NCBI RefSeq assembly: GCF_000429565.1
Contig: NZ_AUCC01000037.1
Location: 1-33,415 of the forward strand
Length of the DNA stretch: 33,415 bases
Direction of reading: 5' to 3'
Source: Arsenophonus nasoniae DSM 15247
Lineage (GTDB): Bacteria > Pseudomonadota > Gammaproteobacteria > Enterobacterales > Enterobacteriaceae
In this document: piece after piece, positions 8,380-19,412 of the stretch
Numbering within the stretch: the stretch's first letter is position 1
How the letters are laid out: each line of letters opens with the position of its first letter
Program-made: the position numbers and the translations under genes
Notes under the pieces: model-generated
What the model saw: the letters and a program-made list of their open reading frames with translations, nothing else
What the model was told of the DNA's origin: nothing
Database searches by the model: none

Positions 8380-9941
8380 TTAAATACTTTTTTCTATGGG
8401 GAACTCAAGGTAGTTTATTACCTTATTATGAAAGTTAATAATATTGTTTTGATTTTCACATTTATCATTAGAGATTATATGACATTTTTTATCGATAATT
8501 TTATCATCAATACCAGTCCATTCTGAAAATAAACTCATAAAACTAAGGGCACTTCTTTTTTCTTTAATATATATTTTTTCTTTGGAATCATAAGACGTAA
8601 TAAAAAATGGAATTTCATAGTTTTGTCTATAACTACTCCCATGCATAATTCTTAATTGTTGAATATCATTTCTATTCGCATAAGAAAGCCCATGATCAGA
8701 AAAATACATCATAGACCATTTTGTTTTTGTTAGTGAAAGTTCATTATATATTTTCGATAGCAAGTTATCTGTTTCTTTTATACTTTGTATATAACATGAA
8801 ACATCTTTACTTTTATAAAAAATTTCATAATAGTCGTTTGTTCTATTACAAGCAGGAGGATGACTTCCCATTAAATGAATAATTATCAACTTATTTTTTT
8901 ATTGTCATTTATTGCTGTTTTAATAAATGGCAATAAACCAGTGTCATTAGAAGAATTATTACTATTATCATAATCACCCTTTTTCAAAAAGTGATATTTG
9001 TTGGCCTTTTTACCCATAGATGCGATTGGAGTATCAAATATTCCTAATGCTCCTTGATTTGATAACCAATAAGTACTAAATCCAGCTTTATTTGCTAATG
9101 ATACAATATTATTTGATAAATTTCCTTTTATTGCTATTGTATTGCTTAATGAGATATTAGTCGATGCGCCTGCTGATATATAATTAGTAAAAAATATACC
9201 ATTAATTGAATTCATAAATGGGGTATTATTGATATGAAAACCGTAAAAATGCATTAAATCACGTCTGGCACTCTCACCAATCACCATAACATAAGTATTA
9301 TATTTATTTTTACTATTCACAGGATTAAAATCATCTTTTTGATATATCAATTTTTCTAATTTACTGTTTTCTTTATTTAGCTCAATTAGAGAGTAATAAA
9401 ATTCTTTAATAAATTTTATTTCTGGATAGCCACTATTTAATAGGTTAATGCTACTTTCTTTTCTATAATCTTTAATTGGAGTGGATAATAATATCACAAA
9501 AAAAATAATGAATGATATTGATGATAAATATTTTATTTTCTTAATTTTTAATCGTGAACAAAAAATTCCCAAAAATAAAATTAATAAAGAAAATAAATAA
9601 TAGTAATAAGGAATTAATGATAAAAATCCGATAGCTTCGTCTTTATTTGTATAAAATAAAGATGCTAATATATTAAATGATGGAGGGCCATATAGAATAG
9701 CAATAGGTAAGTATATCGTTGAAATAATTGTAAATATCCAGACAAAAGAAATGTATAAAAATTTAACTCTATTTATAAAAACTAAAAAAGCTACAACACC
9801 AATTGTATAAATAAATTTTGCTTGATAGCCTAATCCACAATGTATAAAAGAAAAGGTAATAAAAAGTAAAATAATTTTTGGTAAAAAGTATTCATTATTA
9901 GCTATTTTATTTTTTATAAAATGTTTTATCAATTTTTTCAT
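8380..9941 (-). pseudogene. Phosphoethanolamine transferase (sulfatase superfamily, OpgE/CptA-like), one-base frameshift
   Basis: Two adjacent frames on the minus strand make one protein of about 520 residues. The N-terminal part (9941-8886) has about five transmembrane helices and then the periplasmic domain with VMVIGESARRD (metal-binding Glu) and GASTNISLSN (likely nucleophile Thr). The C-terminal part (8889-8380) opens with IIIHLMGSHPPACNR and has FSDHGLSY (metal-binding Asp/His). This is the layout of inner-membrane enzymes that move phosphoethanolamine from lipid onto lipid A, core or glucans. The break is in a run of seven A (T7 at 8894-8900 on the plus strand); one extra A restores a continuous frame through NKKNKLIIIHLMGSH. 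AT content is clearly higher than in flanking genes and the ribosome-binding site is poor, suggesting foreign origin. It may be a true pseudogene, a sequencing error, or rescued by slippage. Confidence 0.85.
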
Positions 9942-10236
9942 ATGAAAATTTAGGTTATAGGATGATGATTATATCTAATAAGTTTTCCAAAATTTGCCAA
10001 CTCGGCTTTATAATATTTCCATCTTGAGCCTGACTCTGGGCTCTTTTTCCTTTTGTGTACGGCAATGAGTATAATCCTAATTTCCTCTTAATAACAAATT
10101 TATGTTCACCGATTTCATTTGTTCGTTGGCCCAGATACAACAATAACATGACCCAATTTGAGTAAATGATTTGAATATAAATATGTATATTAAATTATTT
10201 AAATCATAACAAATGGGCTAATTGAGCTGGCTACTA
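9942..10236. other. Intergenic region between the broken transferase gene and sanA
   Basis: A 64-codon minus-strand frame at 9955-10149 has no family I recognise and no ribosome-binding site, so I do not call it a gene. The region also holds a terminator-like hairpin on the plus strand (10026-10048). It may be debris of a lost gene; in E. coli several genes separate folE from sanA. Confidence 0.4.
10026..10048 (+). terminator. Terminator-like hairpin with no plus-strand gene in front
   Basis: GAGCC (10026-10030) pairs with GGCTC (10039-10043) and is followed by TTTTT at 10044-10048. Orientation is plus, but all neighbouring genes here are on minus. It could be left over from a deleted gene or belong to an unseen small RNA. 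Confidence 0.4.
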
Positions 10237-10935
<699 letters not shown>

Positions 10936-11275
10936 CTATGCCTGTGATTACATAATAGCGAAAGAGAGCTCAACTAGGACTATTTTACTTATTAACATAC
11001 GCCTCTCTTATCAATTTAACCGCTTATTGTTAGATAAGACTTATAATACTCAGAAGGGGGTAAGTTTGTAAATACGATATTTAGATAAGCAGAAATTACC
11101 GGTAATAACTTGACCTAACACATTGTCAAAGCTCGCTGTGGCTATTGGTTAGCTTTGATCTAAATTTATAAACCCTAAAATTAGCACCTGCTAGTGGAAT
11201 TAGATTTTCTACAGATAAAAATATAGAACGGTTTATTGTTTTGCTGAGTCATTTTTATAGTTTATAGATGATGGC
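10936..11275. other. 340-nt gap where cdd lies in E. coli
   Basis: No open frame of useful size or recognisable cytidine deaminase motif is seen between sanA and yohK. Visible structure: a 12-nt perfect palindrome ATTACCGGTAAT at 11095-11106 and an inverted repeat TCAAAGCT/AGCTTTGA at 11126-11133 with 11151-11158. The stretch probably carries the sanA promoter and the 3' end signals of yohJK. Confidence 0.45.
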
Positions 11276-11971
11276 TTAATGTAATAATTGAATTAGTAAA
11301 GGAAAAATAAAAGGGGCAATTAATGAAGTAATGATGCCACACGTCATCAATGCGAGAGAACTATATGCACCTTCAATGTAGTCTATCTCGGCGCTGCGCG
11401 CCGTACCTACTGCATGTGAAGCCGCTCCCATCGCTAATCCTCGAGCGATAGGGTTTTTTATCTGCAAGAAATTAAACAGTAACTGCCCAAACATAGCGCC
11501 AAAAATACCAACTAAGATTACACAAGCGGCACTAATGGCAGGCACGCCGCCAATAGCCTCTGATACAGCCATAGCTATGGGTGTCGTCACTGATTTTGGT
11601 AATATGGAAGCGGCCATTTCGACGGTTGCACCTGTCCATAAGGCAATAGTGGTTCCGGTTATCATGGCAATCAGACTACCAATAAAACAAATGCTAATAA
11701 TGGATTTCCATTGGGCACGAATTTGATGTAACTGTTCATATAATGGCAAAGCCAAGGCAACAACTGCCGGCTGTAACAAATCATTCAGAATACGGCTACC
11801 AGAGAAATAATGGTCATAAGAAGTCTGCGTTATCAATAAAACAGGAATAATGATTCCGATCGAAATTAACAAAGGATTTAAAATGATCAGTTTAAATTTT
11901 TGGAATAATTTTCTCGCTAATAAGAAAACGATAATGGTAAAAGGTAGTGACCACCAAATATGATTTAACAT
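11276..11971 (-). CDS. yohK: LrgB/CidB-family membrane protein YohK
   Basis: YohK is the larger subunit of the YohJ-YohK pair, homologous to LrgB/CidB of Gram-positive bacteria, which affect murein hydrolase activity and, in some species, pyruvate or glycolate transport. The 231-residue protein (the family norm) is almost wholly hydrophobic with about six or seven membrane spans. Family hallmarks are PKSVTTPIAMAVSEAIGG, ILVGIFGAMFG and RGLAMGAASHAVGTARS. It begins 41 nt after yohJ on the same strand. The substrate in enterobacteria is not established. Confidence 0.92.
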   Translation of the reverse strand: MLNHIWWSLPFTIIVFLLARKLFQKFKLIILNPLLISIGIIIPVLLITQTSYDHYFSGSRILNDLLQPAVVALALPLYEQLHQIRAQWKSIISICFIGSLIAMITGTTIALWTGATVEMAASILPKSVTTPIAMAVSEAIGGVPAISAACVILVGIFGAMFGQLLFNFLQIKNPIARGLAMGAASHAVGTARSAEIDYIEGAYSSLALMTCGIITSLIAPFIFPLLIQLLH

Positions 11972-12012
11972 TATTATTACTCGTTATTTGGCCAATTTTT
12001 TTTGGCTGAATT

Positions 12013-12432
12013 TTATTTTTTACTCTGTTGTTTATCAGTATCCGAGGTATTGATGCTAATTTCACGATGGATATAGTGTGAGCTATAAGCAACAATAATC
12101 ATAATAATCAATGTACTTACAATACAGGAAAGCAAAATAGGGATAATTTGTTGGCTAAGCGTATCATAATAATTCATTATGCCTACCCCGATAGGAATAA
12201 ATAGCATTGTCATATTTTTTAGCAATAAATGGCAGCCTGGTTGTATCCATCGGACAGGTATGATTTGGATTGTTAACAAGCTAAATAAGATCAGCATGCC
12301 GATTATACTACCTGGCAGAGAAAAAGGTAGTAAAGTTGAAATTAGGTTTCCTATTATTAGGCAGAGATAAATGAGTAAAAAAGCGCGTAGATACTGCCAA
12401 CTAATATAAAGGATATTTTTAGAAATCAACAT
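12013..12432 (-). CDS. yohJ: LrgA/CidA-family holin-like protein YohJ
   Basis: This is a 139-residue protein with four predicted membrane helices, the partner of YohK. The core IIGNLISTLLPFSLPGSIIG and FIPIGVGIMNYYD match the LrgA/UPF0299 family. I choose ATG 12432 (MLISKN) because AGGA lies about 8 nt upstream and E. coli YohJ begins at the equivalent place (SKTLNIIWQYLRAF); an upstream ATG at 12456 would add eight residues with no support. The C-terminal tail is rich in polar residues. It is the first gene of the pair. Confidence 0.9.
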   Translation of the reverse strand: MLISKNILYISWQYLRAFLLIYLCLIIGNLISTLLPFSLPGSIIGMLILFSLLTIQIIPVRWIQPGCHLLLKNMTMLFIPIGVGIMNYYDTLSQQIIPILLSCIVSTLIIMIIVAYSSHYIHREISINTSDTDKQQSKK

Positions 12433-12566
12433 AATACCAGTCCTATAACAAAACATACTGATAATACAATTAACTCACTTAATGTATTAGGTTGCTGGCA
12501 TAAGTGAGATGAAAAATGGCGAGAATACTATTGTCGCCATTTTTATTTAATGTTTTTATTATTAAT

Positions 12567-14594
12567 CTACTTTACTTGCATGCCAGGTTTGGCGCCAGCA
12601 TCAGGACTTAATAGAAAAATATCTTTGTTACCAGGGCCGGCTGCTAATACCATTCCTTCGGAAACACCAAAGCGCATTTTTCTTGGCGCTAAATTAGCAA
12701 CCATAATTGTTAAGCGACCTTCTAGTACTTTAGGATCTGGATAAGCCGCGCGAATACCCGAAAAAACTTGTCGGCTGCTATTACCTAAATCTAATTGTAG
12801 TTTTAGCAGCTTATCGGAACCTTCGACTAAATCAGCTTGCTTAATTAGAGCAACGCGTAAGTCTACTTTGTTAAAGTCATCAAAACTGATTACCTCTTGA
12901 CTAGGATTTTCTGAATCTGTTTGATTAGTCATCGTTTGCGCCGTTATATTTTCACTAGATGCCGCTAACATTGCGGTGACATTGTGCATTTCAATTCGCT
13001 GGAATAAAGTTTTAAATGGCGTAATTTCATGATTTAGCAATGGATTGTTGATATCATCCCAGTTGAGTGAAATATTTAAAAAAGCTTCTGTCCGGCCGGT
13101 AAGTCCCGGTAATATGGGTTTTAAATAAGTCATTAGCACCCGGAATAAATTGATACCCATAGAACATATGTCATGTAAATCTTGTTCGCGATCCTCTTGT
13201 TTTGCAACTACCCAGGGGGCTTGCTCATCGATATAACGATTGGCCAGATCAGCAAGTAACATAATTTCACGAATTGCTTTATTATATTCACGTTGACAAA
13301 ATTCTTGACCAATTTTGTTTGCTGCGGCAATAAATTGCTGGTAAAGCTCGGGAGCCGCAAGGCGTGATGATAACTTATTATGAAAGCGTTTATTAATGAA
13401 TCCGGCATTGCGTGCTGCAAGGTTAACGACTTTATTCACAATGTCGCTATTAACCCGTTGAACAAAGTCTTCTAAGTTAAGATCAATATCATCAATGCGG
13501 GATGAAAGTTTAGCGGCATAATAGTAACGTAAACAATCAGCATCCAGCTGATCTAAATAGGCGCGCGCGGTAATAAAAGTGCCTCGTGATTTGGACATTT
13601 TTGCGCCATTAACAGTGATATAACCGTGAACGAAGATATTGGTAGGTTTACGATAACCACTGCCTTCTAATATTGCTGGCCAAAATAAACTATGGAAGTA
13701 GACAATGTCTTTGCCGATAAAGTGGTAGAGATCGGCTGTAAAATCTTGTTGCCAAAAGCTAGCAAAATCAATATCAGGTTGTTTTTCACATAGATTTTTA
13801 AATGTTCCCATATAGCCAATCGGTGCGTCTAACCAGACGTAAAAATATTTACCCGGTTCATTAGGAATTTCAAAACCAAAGTAAGGGGCATCACGAGTAA
13901 TATCCCATTGCTGTAAACCTGCTTCAAACCACTCTTGCATTTTATTCGCCACTTGTGGTTGTAAAGCACCAGAGCGTGTCCAAGTTTGCAACATCTTACT
14001 AAATGCTGGTAAATCAAAGAAAAAATGCTCTGTCTCGCGCATTTCAGGTGTTGCACCAGAAATCACCGAATGGGGATTGATAAGCTCCGTTGGGTTATAA
14101 GTAGCACCACAGACTTCACAATTATCACCATATTGATCAGCAGCTTGGCATTTTGGGCAACTCCCTTTAACAAAGCGATCGGGTAGAAACATTTCCTGCT
14201 TAGGATCGTAAAGCTGCGAGATTGTTTTGCTTTGGATAAAACCGTTCTTTTTTAGTGTCAAATAAATTTGTTCAGATAATGTTTTATTTTCTACACTATG
14301 AGTTGAATGGTAATTATCATAACTGATGGCAAAGTCGGCAAGATCGTGTTGATGTTCCTGATTTACTTTACTAATCATCTCTTCAGGCGTTATACCTAAT
14401 TGTTGCGCTTTTAGCATGATAGGCGTGCCGTGGGCATCATCGGCACAGATAAAGTAAACTTGTTTGCCGCGCATTCGTTGATAACGAACCCAAATATCGG
14501 CCTGAATATGCTCTAACATATGGCCAAGGTGAATTGAACCGTTAGCATAAGGTAACGCACAGGTTACCAAAAGTTTTTTCGCGACTTGAGACAT
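12567..14594 (-). CDS. metG: Methionyl-tRNA synthetase
   Basis: MetG charges initiator and elongator tRNA-Met. The 675-residue protein (E. coli 677) has the class I signature [12 protein letters not shown] near the N terminus, a zinc-binding insertion with CPKC and CEVC at about residues 145-161, and the KMSKS loop at [10 protein letters not shown] near residue 333. An anticodon-binding helical domain follows, then a C-terminal OB-fold tRNA-binding domain beginning at about residue 575 ([14 protein letters not shown]). All catalytic motifs are intact. It is divergent from mrp, the same arrangement as in E. coli. Confidence 0.98.
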   Translation of the reverse strand: MSQVAKKLLVTCALPYANGSIHLGHMLEHIQADIWVRYQRMRGKQVYFICADDAHGTPIMLKAQQLGITPEEMISKVNQEHQHDLADFAISYDNYHSTHSVENKTLSEQIYLTLKKNGFIQSKTISQLYDPKQEMFLPDRFVKGSCPKCQAADQYGDNCEVCGATYNPTELINPHSVISGATPEMRETEHFFFDLPAFSKMLQTWTRSGALQPQVANKMQEWFEAGLQQWDITRDAPYFGFEIPNEPGKYFYVWLDAPIGYMGTFKNLCEKQPDIDFASFWQQDFTADLYHFIGKDIVYFHSLFWPAILEGSGYRKPTNIFVHGYITVNGAKMSKSRGTFITARAYLDQLDADCLRYYYAAKLSSRIDDIDLNLEDFVQRVNSDIVNKVVNLAARNAGFINKRFHNKLSSRLAAPELYQQFIAAANKIGQEFCQREYNKAIREIMLLADLANRYIDEQAPWVVAKQEDREQDLHDICSMGINLFRVLMTYLKPILPGLTGRTEAFLNISLNWDDINNPLLNHEITPFKTLFQRIEMHNVTAMLAASSENITAQTMTNQTDSENPSQEVISFDDFNKVDLRVALIKQADLVEGSDKLLKLQLDLGNSSRQVFSGIRAAYPDPKVLEGRLTIMVANLAPRKMRFGVSEGMVLAAGPGNKDIFLLSPDAGAKPGMQVK

Positions 14595-14754
14595 AGTAAG
14601 GATTTAACTTCCATAAAATTGAACAATAATTGATGTTAACCGATTGTATTTTTTCCGGCTAGGCCTGAATATGACTAATCTAACATTATTTTATCGTAAT
14701 TTTGATTGATAAGTGTCGTTTTTATTATCTATTTATCTTAATTAAATTGTTCTC

Positions 14755-14763
14755 TGGTATGAT
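14755..14763 (+). promoter_or_regulatory. Extended -10 promoter element of mrp
   Basis: TGGTATGAT fits an extended -10 (TGnTATAAT with one mismatch) and ends 47 nt before the mrp start. No good -35 is seen at the right distance, which extended -10 promoters tolerate. Confidence 0.4.
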
Positions 14764-14810
14764 GCAGTGATCAATTGTTGATAATTTAATACTAAATAAA
14801 AGGAGCTGCG

Positions 14811-15923
14811 ATGAATTCAGGATCCTTCGAACAAATAAAACCAGAACAGTTAACTCAGCAGGTCGCTGAGGTTTTGGACACATTTTCCCATCCAACACTG
14901 CAAAGTAATTTGACTACATTAAAAGCATTATATCATTGTGCGTTACTAGATGACGTTTTGCACATTGAATTAGTCATGCCTTTTGCCTGGAAAACCCCTT
15001 TTAAACTATTAATTGAACAGAAAACATCACAATTACGAAAAATAGCGGGTGCGCAAGCAGTAGAGTGGAAATTACGTCATAATATCAATACATTACGTAG
15101 AGTGAATGATTTGCCGGGTATTAATGGGGTGCGCAATATTATTGCGATTAGTTCAGGTAAAGGGGGAGTGGGTAAATCAACTACGACAGTGAATTTAGCG
15201 TTAGCATTGGCGCAAGAAGGCGCGAAGGTAGGTATTCTGGATGCAGATATTTATGGCCCCTCTATTCCGAATATGTTAGCAACTAAAAACCAGCGACCTA
15301 CTTCACCTGATGGGCATCATATGGTACCTATAATGGCTTATGGGCTGGCAACTAATTCAATTGGTTATTTGGTTAATGATGACAATGCAATGATATGGCG
15401 TGGTCCAATGGCTAGTAAGGCCTTGATGCAAATGCTACAGGATACCCAATGGCCAGAATTGGATTATTTAGTGGTCGATATGCCACCGGGAACTGGTGAT
15501 ATACAATTAACATTATCACAGAATATACCGGTTACCGCAGCAATTGTGGTTACTACACCGCAAGATATTGCTTTGCTTGATGCGATGAAAGGCATTGCGA
15601 TGTTTGACAAAGTTAAAGTACCGGTATTGGGGATTGTTGAAAATATGAGTCTACATATTTGTAGCAATTGTGGCCACATAGAGCCCATTTTTGGTTCTGG
15701 TGGTGCAGAAAAATTGGCTGAAAAATATCAGTGTAAGCTATTAGGTAAGATACCGTTACATATTTCGCTGCGTGAAGATTTAGACCAAGGTCAACCAACG
15801 GTTATTCGAGATCCAGATGGTGAATTTGCTGATATCTATCGGGAAATAGCCTCGACGATTGCTGCTCAAATGTACTGGGCAGGGGAAACCATTGCCACTG
15901 AAATTGCTTTTCGGACTATTTAA
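14811..15923 (+). CDS. mrp: Iron-sulfur cluster carrier protein Mrp (ApbC)
   Basis: Mrp/ApbC is a cytoplasmic P-loop ATPase that binds a bridging [4Fe-4S] cluster as a dimer and hands it to apo-proteins. The 370-residue protein (E. coli 369) has an N-terminal MIP18/DUF59 domain (about residues 1-95). The deviant Walker A GKGGVGKST lies at about 116-124, then LDADIYGPSIP and DMPPGTGDIQ. The cluster-binding CSNC has Cys 284 and 287. AGGAG lies just upstream of the ATG. It is divergent from metG. Relevance here: DmsA/DmsB and other Fe-S proteins could be clients, but nothing in the sequence shows this. Confidence 0.97.
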   Translation: MNSGSFEQIKPEQLTQQVAEVLDTFSHPTLQSNLTTLKALYHCALLDDVLHIELVMPFAWKTPFKLLIEQKTSQLRKIAGAQAVEWKLRHNINTLRRVNDLPGINGVRNIIAISSGKGGVGKSTTTVNLALALAQEGAKVGILDADIYGPSIPNMLATKNQRPTSPDGHHMVPIMAYGLATNSIGYLVNDDNAMIWRGPMASKALMQMLQDTQWPELDYLVVDMPPGTGDIQLTLSQNIPVTAAIVVTTPQDIALLDAMKGIAMFDKVKVPVLGIVENMSLHICSNCGHIEPIFGSGGAEKLAEKYQCKLLGKIPLHISLREDLDQGQPTVIRDPDGEFADIYREIASTIAAQMYWAGETIATEIAFRTI

Positions 15924-16110
15924 ACTGATTAATCCCATGACTTATTGATTGAAAATAAATATAAGGTGATAATTATTGTTAGGTCTTGTTATAAAAATTA
16001 GCTAGACCTAATTTTAAATGCTGGAAGATACTAAAATAACCCCTTATAATTCCTGCGATCATAATATTTAATTATATTAATTCCCTTTATTCAAATTCAG
16101 GTTATTTAAA

Positions 16111-16752
16111 ATGGCTGATACAGCACATAAGTGCGCTATTGTAGGTATATCAGGCGCTTCAGCATCAGGTAAAAGTCTTATTGCGAAAACGCTTTATCAT
16201 GAATTACTTTCTCAAGTGGGTGACCATAATATTGGTGTGATTACTGAGGATTGTTACTATCGAGATCAACATGATATTCCGATGGAAGAACGAGTGAAAG
16301 TAAACTATGACCACCCAAACTCAATGGATCATGATCTGCTTTGTTATCATCTTCAATTGTTAAAGAGCGGAAAAGGCATTGATCTGCCGCAATATGATTA
16401 TACTCAGCATACACGTAAGCCTGAGACCATTTTTTTTCAACCCAAAAAAGTCATTATTATTGAAGGTATTTTATTATTAACGGATAAGCGTTTACGCAAA
16501 AATATGGATTTTGCCATTTATGTTGATACACCACTGGATATTTGCTTAGTAAGAAGAATCAAACGAGATGTAAATGAACGAGGGCGAACATTAGATTCTG
16601 TTATTGAACAATATACTAAAACAGTCCGTCCAATGTTTCTTCAGTTTATTGAGCCATCAAAACAGTATGCAGATATTATTGTCCCTCGAGGTGGAAAAAA
16701 TCGGGTGGCGATTGATATTCTAAAAGCTAAAATAGGGGAGTTCTGCCAGTAA
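16111..16752 (+). CDS. udk: Uridine kinase
   Basis: Udk phosphorylates uridine and cytidine with GTP or ATP in pyrimidine salvage. The 213-residue protein equals E. coli Udk in length and shows the P-loop [11 protein letters not shown] at about residues 12-22, [21 protein letters not shown] and the [12 protein letters not shown] lid segment, with [20 protein letters not shown] towards the C terminus. It is the first gene of udk-dcd-asmA; dcd starts 41 nt downstream, the ancestral order seen in E. coli. The ribosome-binding site (AGG about 12 nt upstream) is weak. Confidence 0.97.
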   Translation: MADTAHKCAIVGISGASASGKSLIAKTLYHELLSQVGDHNIGVITEDCYYRDQHDIPMEERVKVNYDHPNSMDHDLLCYHLQLLKSGKGIDLPQYDYTQHTRKPETIFFQPKKVIIIEGILLLTDKRLRKNMDFAIYVDTPLDICLVRRIKRDVNERGRTLDSVIEQYTKTVRPMFLQFIEPSKQYADIIVPRGGKNRVAIDILKAKIGEFCQ

Positions 16753-16793
16753 ATCTATAAATAGATTAGGCATTCTCGCAAGGAGATGGAAAA

Positions 16794-17396
16794 ATGCGAC
16801 TTTGTGACCGCGATATAGTTAAATGGCTTGATGAAAAAAAATTGGTTATTGAACCACGCCCATCAATCGAACGGATCAATGGGGCAACAGTTGACGTTTG
16901 TCTAGGCAATAAATTTCGAGTATTTCAGGGCTATACGGCACCTTATATTGATCTTAGTGGGCCGAAAAATGAAGTTAATGCTGCATTGGATCGGGTGATG
17001 AGCGATGAAATCACTTTAAACCATAATGATGCGTTTTTTTTGCATCCGGGTGAATTAGCATTGGCGGTCACTTTAGAATCAGTCACCTTACCTGATAATG
17101 TTGTTGGTTGGCTTGATGGTCGTTCTTCTCTTGCTCGCTTGGGGTTAATGGTGCATGTTACTGCTCACCGTATTGATCCCGGTTGGTGTGGTCAGATTGT
17201 GCTAGAGTTTTATAATTCAGGCAAACTGCCATTGGCGTTACGTCCGGGTATGGTTATTGGTGCATTAAGTTTTGAAGCCTTATCTGGTTCAGCTGATCGT
17301 CCCTATAATCGTCGTCAGGATGCAAAGTATAAGAATCAACAAGGTGCGGTAGGGAGTAGAATTAGTGAAGAGGGTAATAATAATTATAAATTGTGA
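16794..17396 (+). CDS. dcd: dCTP deaminase
   Basis: Dcd converts dCTP to dUTP, the main source of dTMP precursors in enterobacteria. The 200-residue product shows [18 protein letters not shown], the active-site segment [27 protein letters not shown] with its catalytic Glu in LEFYNSG, and [12 protein letters not shown]. It is seven residues longer than E. coli Dcd (193) because of an Asn-rich tail after GSRIS. AAGGAG is well placed before ATG 16794. It sits between udk and asmA in conserved order. Confidence 0.97.
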   Translation: MRLCDRDIVKWLDEKKLVIEPRPSIERINGATVDVCLGNKFRVFQGYTAPYIDLSGPKNEVNAALDRVMSDEITLNHNDAFFLHPGELALAVTLESVTLPDNVVGWLDGRSSLARLGLMVHVTAHRIDPGWCGQIVLEFYNSGKLPLALRPGMVIGALSFEALSGSADRPYNRRQDAKYKNQQGAVGSRISEEGNNNYKL

Positions 17397-17538
17397 TATT
17401 TTACGTTAATTAATTCGGTGTTTCGCTGAGATCATGCTATAACCAAAATAATTCTATTTTCTCAGGTTACGGGAAATAAGCTTTATCTTATGATGAAGTC
17501 ATTAATTGGTTGTTTGAGTACCATTGATGGAGACAGTG

Positions 17539-19362
17539 ATGAAACGATTTTTGACAACATTAGCTATCCTGATAGTGGTTATTTTGGCAGGATTAACCAC
17601 GCTAGTGTTGCTCGTTAATCCCAATGATTTTCGTCACTATTTAATTGATAAAGTTGAACAAAAAAGTGGCTATCATTTGGTTTTTCAAGGCGAAATGCGT
17701 TGGCATGTATGGCCCAGTCTAAGTATTATTACTGGGCCGATTTCACTCACTGCCCCCGGCGCTACCAAGCCCGCCATTAGTGCAGATAACATGCGGCTTG
17801 ATGTTTCGTTATGGCCGCTAATCTCCCATCAACTTTCAGTTGAACAGATTGTAATTAGTGGTGCAGTTTTGCGCTCTACGCCAGACAGTGCAGCAAAATT
17901 AAATCAAGATGATCCCATTGCACCGGAAGGTCTTAACCATATTAGTAGAAAAAATAATAATGCTAGTAAATGGTTATTTGAAATTAATAAAATTAAATTA
18001 ACCGATAGTTTATTAATTTGGCAGTTGGATAATGATACTCAGTTAAATATGCGTAATATTATGTTATCACTGAGTAGGCAGGATGATCATTTTATTAACG
18101 TTAACTTTAGCAGCAATGTGAGTAAGGATCAGCAAGATCTAACTTTTTCTTTAAAAAGTATACTTAATATTGCAGATTATCCGCATCAGATTGCTGGCGA
18201 AATCAATCAATTAGAATATAAGATGAGTGGTATTAATTTACCAACAGGTGGAATTAGCGGCGATGCGACTTTATTGTTTAATTATTTGCGTGATCAACAA
18301 CCCGTATTAACTCTTTCAAATTTAGCTATTAACGTTAACGATAATCATTTAACTGGCAATTTAGTTGCTCAGTTAGGTAAATCACCAGATTATCAATTAA
18401 ATATTGCTTCCACTAAACTGGATCTTGATAAGATTTTAGGTTGGCAACCTTTATTGCAGCCTCTGATAGAGACAAAAATAACGCCTCAGATAAGTACTAA
18501 GCCTGTTATTGCTACAGCTAATACCGATAGTTATGATTTAGGCTATTTAAAGCAATTTCCATTTCAAGCGACAATTTCTGCCGATAAACTTATATATCGA
18601 GGTTTAATTGTTGATAGCTTCAAGTCTAAGATAACCAATAAAAAAGCGTTATTAAATGTTAGTCAGCTAGAAGGTGGATTATTAGGGGGAAATTTTGATC
18701 TACCTGTTAGTTTAAATTATGAAAATAGTCCGGTTATTGTCACGGCTAAACCTAAATTTAATAATGTTAAGTTGGCTCCTTTACTTCAAGCATTTAACAT
18801 GCCTGATAAACTAGATGGTTCACTGATATTAGCCGCGAACTTATCGGGGCCTGGTTATGGTAAATTTGCGGTGCTAAATTTTTGGTCCGGTAATGCTAAT
18901 GTAATATTATCCAAAGCACAATTAACAGGATTAAATATAACTTCATTAATCCAACACGCTTTTTCACGCCTTACTGATAAAGTTAATACTCCCCAAAATC
19001 TTACAGATAATACTCAAATTCAAAATTTAAACGTTGATACAAAACTTAATAAAGGTTTGTTGTCGTTCACAAATTTGGTTGCTTCTTCTGAAGCTATCAG
19101 TATTGATGGTAACGGTTGGTTAAATTTAGCGAGCAAATCTGCAGACGTGAAATTGTTGGTTAACATCAATAAAGGCTGGCATGGGGATGATAATTTTATT
19201 AATAAACTGAAAAAATTGGTCATTCCTCTGCGTATTTATGGTAAGTGGCAAAATTTACAATATCAATTGAATATTGAAAAATTGCTGCGCGATGAGTTTC
19301 AATCACAAGCTAAAAAAGCATTAGATAGTTGGTTAGAAAAAGAAGTTAAATTGCAACATTAG
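17539..19362 (+). CDS. asmA: AsmA, inner-membrane protein affecting outer-membrane assembly
   Basis: AsmA is anchored in the inner membrane with a long periplasmic part. It was found through suppressors of assembly-defective porins, and the AsmA-like family is linked to phospholipid transport between membranes. From ATG 17539 the protein has 607 residues (E. coli 617). MKRFLTTLAILIVV matches the E. coli N terminus, and GGAG lies just upstream; in-frame TTG and ATG codons 15 and 12 nt earlier are less likely. A single N-terminal transmembrane helix is followed by LLVNPNDFRHYL, RWHVWPSLSI and the DNMRLDVSLWPLISHQLSV block. The middle is Asn/Lys-rich and more diverged than neighbouring genes. 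It ends just before a shared terminator with yegH. Confidence 0.93.
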   Translation: MKRFLTTLAILIVVILAGLTTLVLLVNPNDFRHYLIDKVEQKSGYHLVFQGEMRWHVWPSLSIITGPISLTAPGATKPAISADNMRLDVSLWPLISHQLSVEQIVISGAVLRSTPDSAAKLNQDDPIAPEGLNHISRKNNNASKWLFEINKIKLTDSLLIWQLDNDTQLNMRNIMLSLSRQDDHFINVNFSSNVSKDQQDLTFSLKSILNIADYPHQIAGEINQLEYKMSGINLPTGGISGDATLLFNYLRDQQPVLTLSNLAINVNDNHLTGNLVAQLGKSPDYQLNIASTKLDLDKILGWQPLLQPLIETKITPQISTKPVIATANTDSYDLGYLKQFPFQATISADKLIYRGLIVDSFKSKITNKKALLNVSQLEGGLLGGNFDLPVSLNYENSPVIVTAKPKFNNVKLAPLLQAFNMPDKLDGSLILAANLSGPGYGKFAVLNFWSGNANVILSKAQLTGLNITSLIQHAFSRLTDKVNTPQNLTDNTQIQNLNVDTKLNKGLLSFTNLVASSEAISIDGNGWLNLASKSADVKLLVNINKGWHGDDNFINKLKKLVIPLRIYGKWQNLQYQLNIEKLLRDEFQSQAKKALDSWLEKEVKLQH

Positions 19363-19378
19363 GTTAAATCTTGGTAGT

Positions 19379-19412
19379 AAATTTAACGCGCCATGATCAG
19401 CGCGTTAAATTT
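19379..19412. terminator. Bidirectional terminator between asmA and yegH
   Basis: AAATTTAACGCG (19379-19390) and CGCGTTAAATTT (19401-19412) are exact complements around a 10-nt loop. A-rich and T-rich arms flank a GC core, so it can work for both convergent genes. The yegH stop codon (TGA on minus, 19397-19399) lies in the loop and its last codons form one arm. Confidence 0.8.

Noticed and set aside
8380-8889. The 169-codon frame as an independent gene
   Set aside because: It starts at a TTG inside a conserved sulfatase-family stretch and lacks the membrane and nucleophile parts, so it is the second half of the frameshifted transferase.
9955-10149. 64-residue minus-strand frame as a small gene or transposase piece
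   Set aside because: No recognisable family, no ribosome-binding site, and it overlaps a terminator-like hairpin on the other strand.
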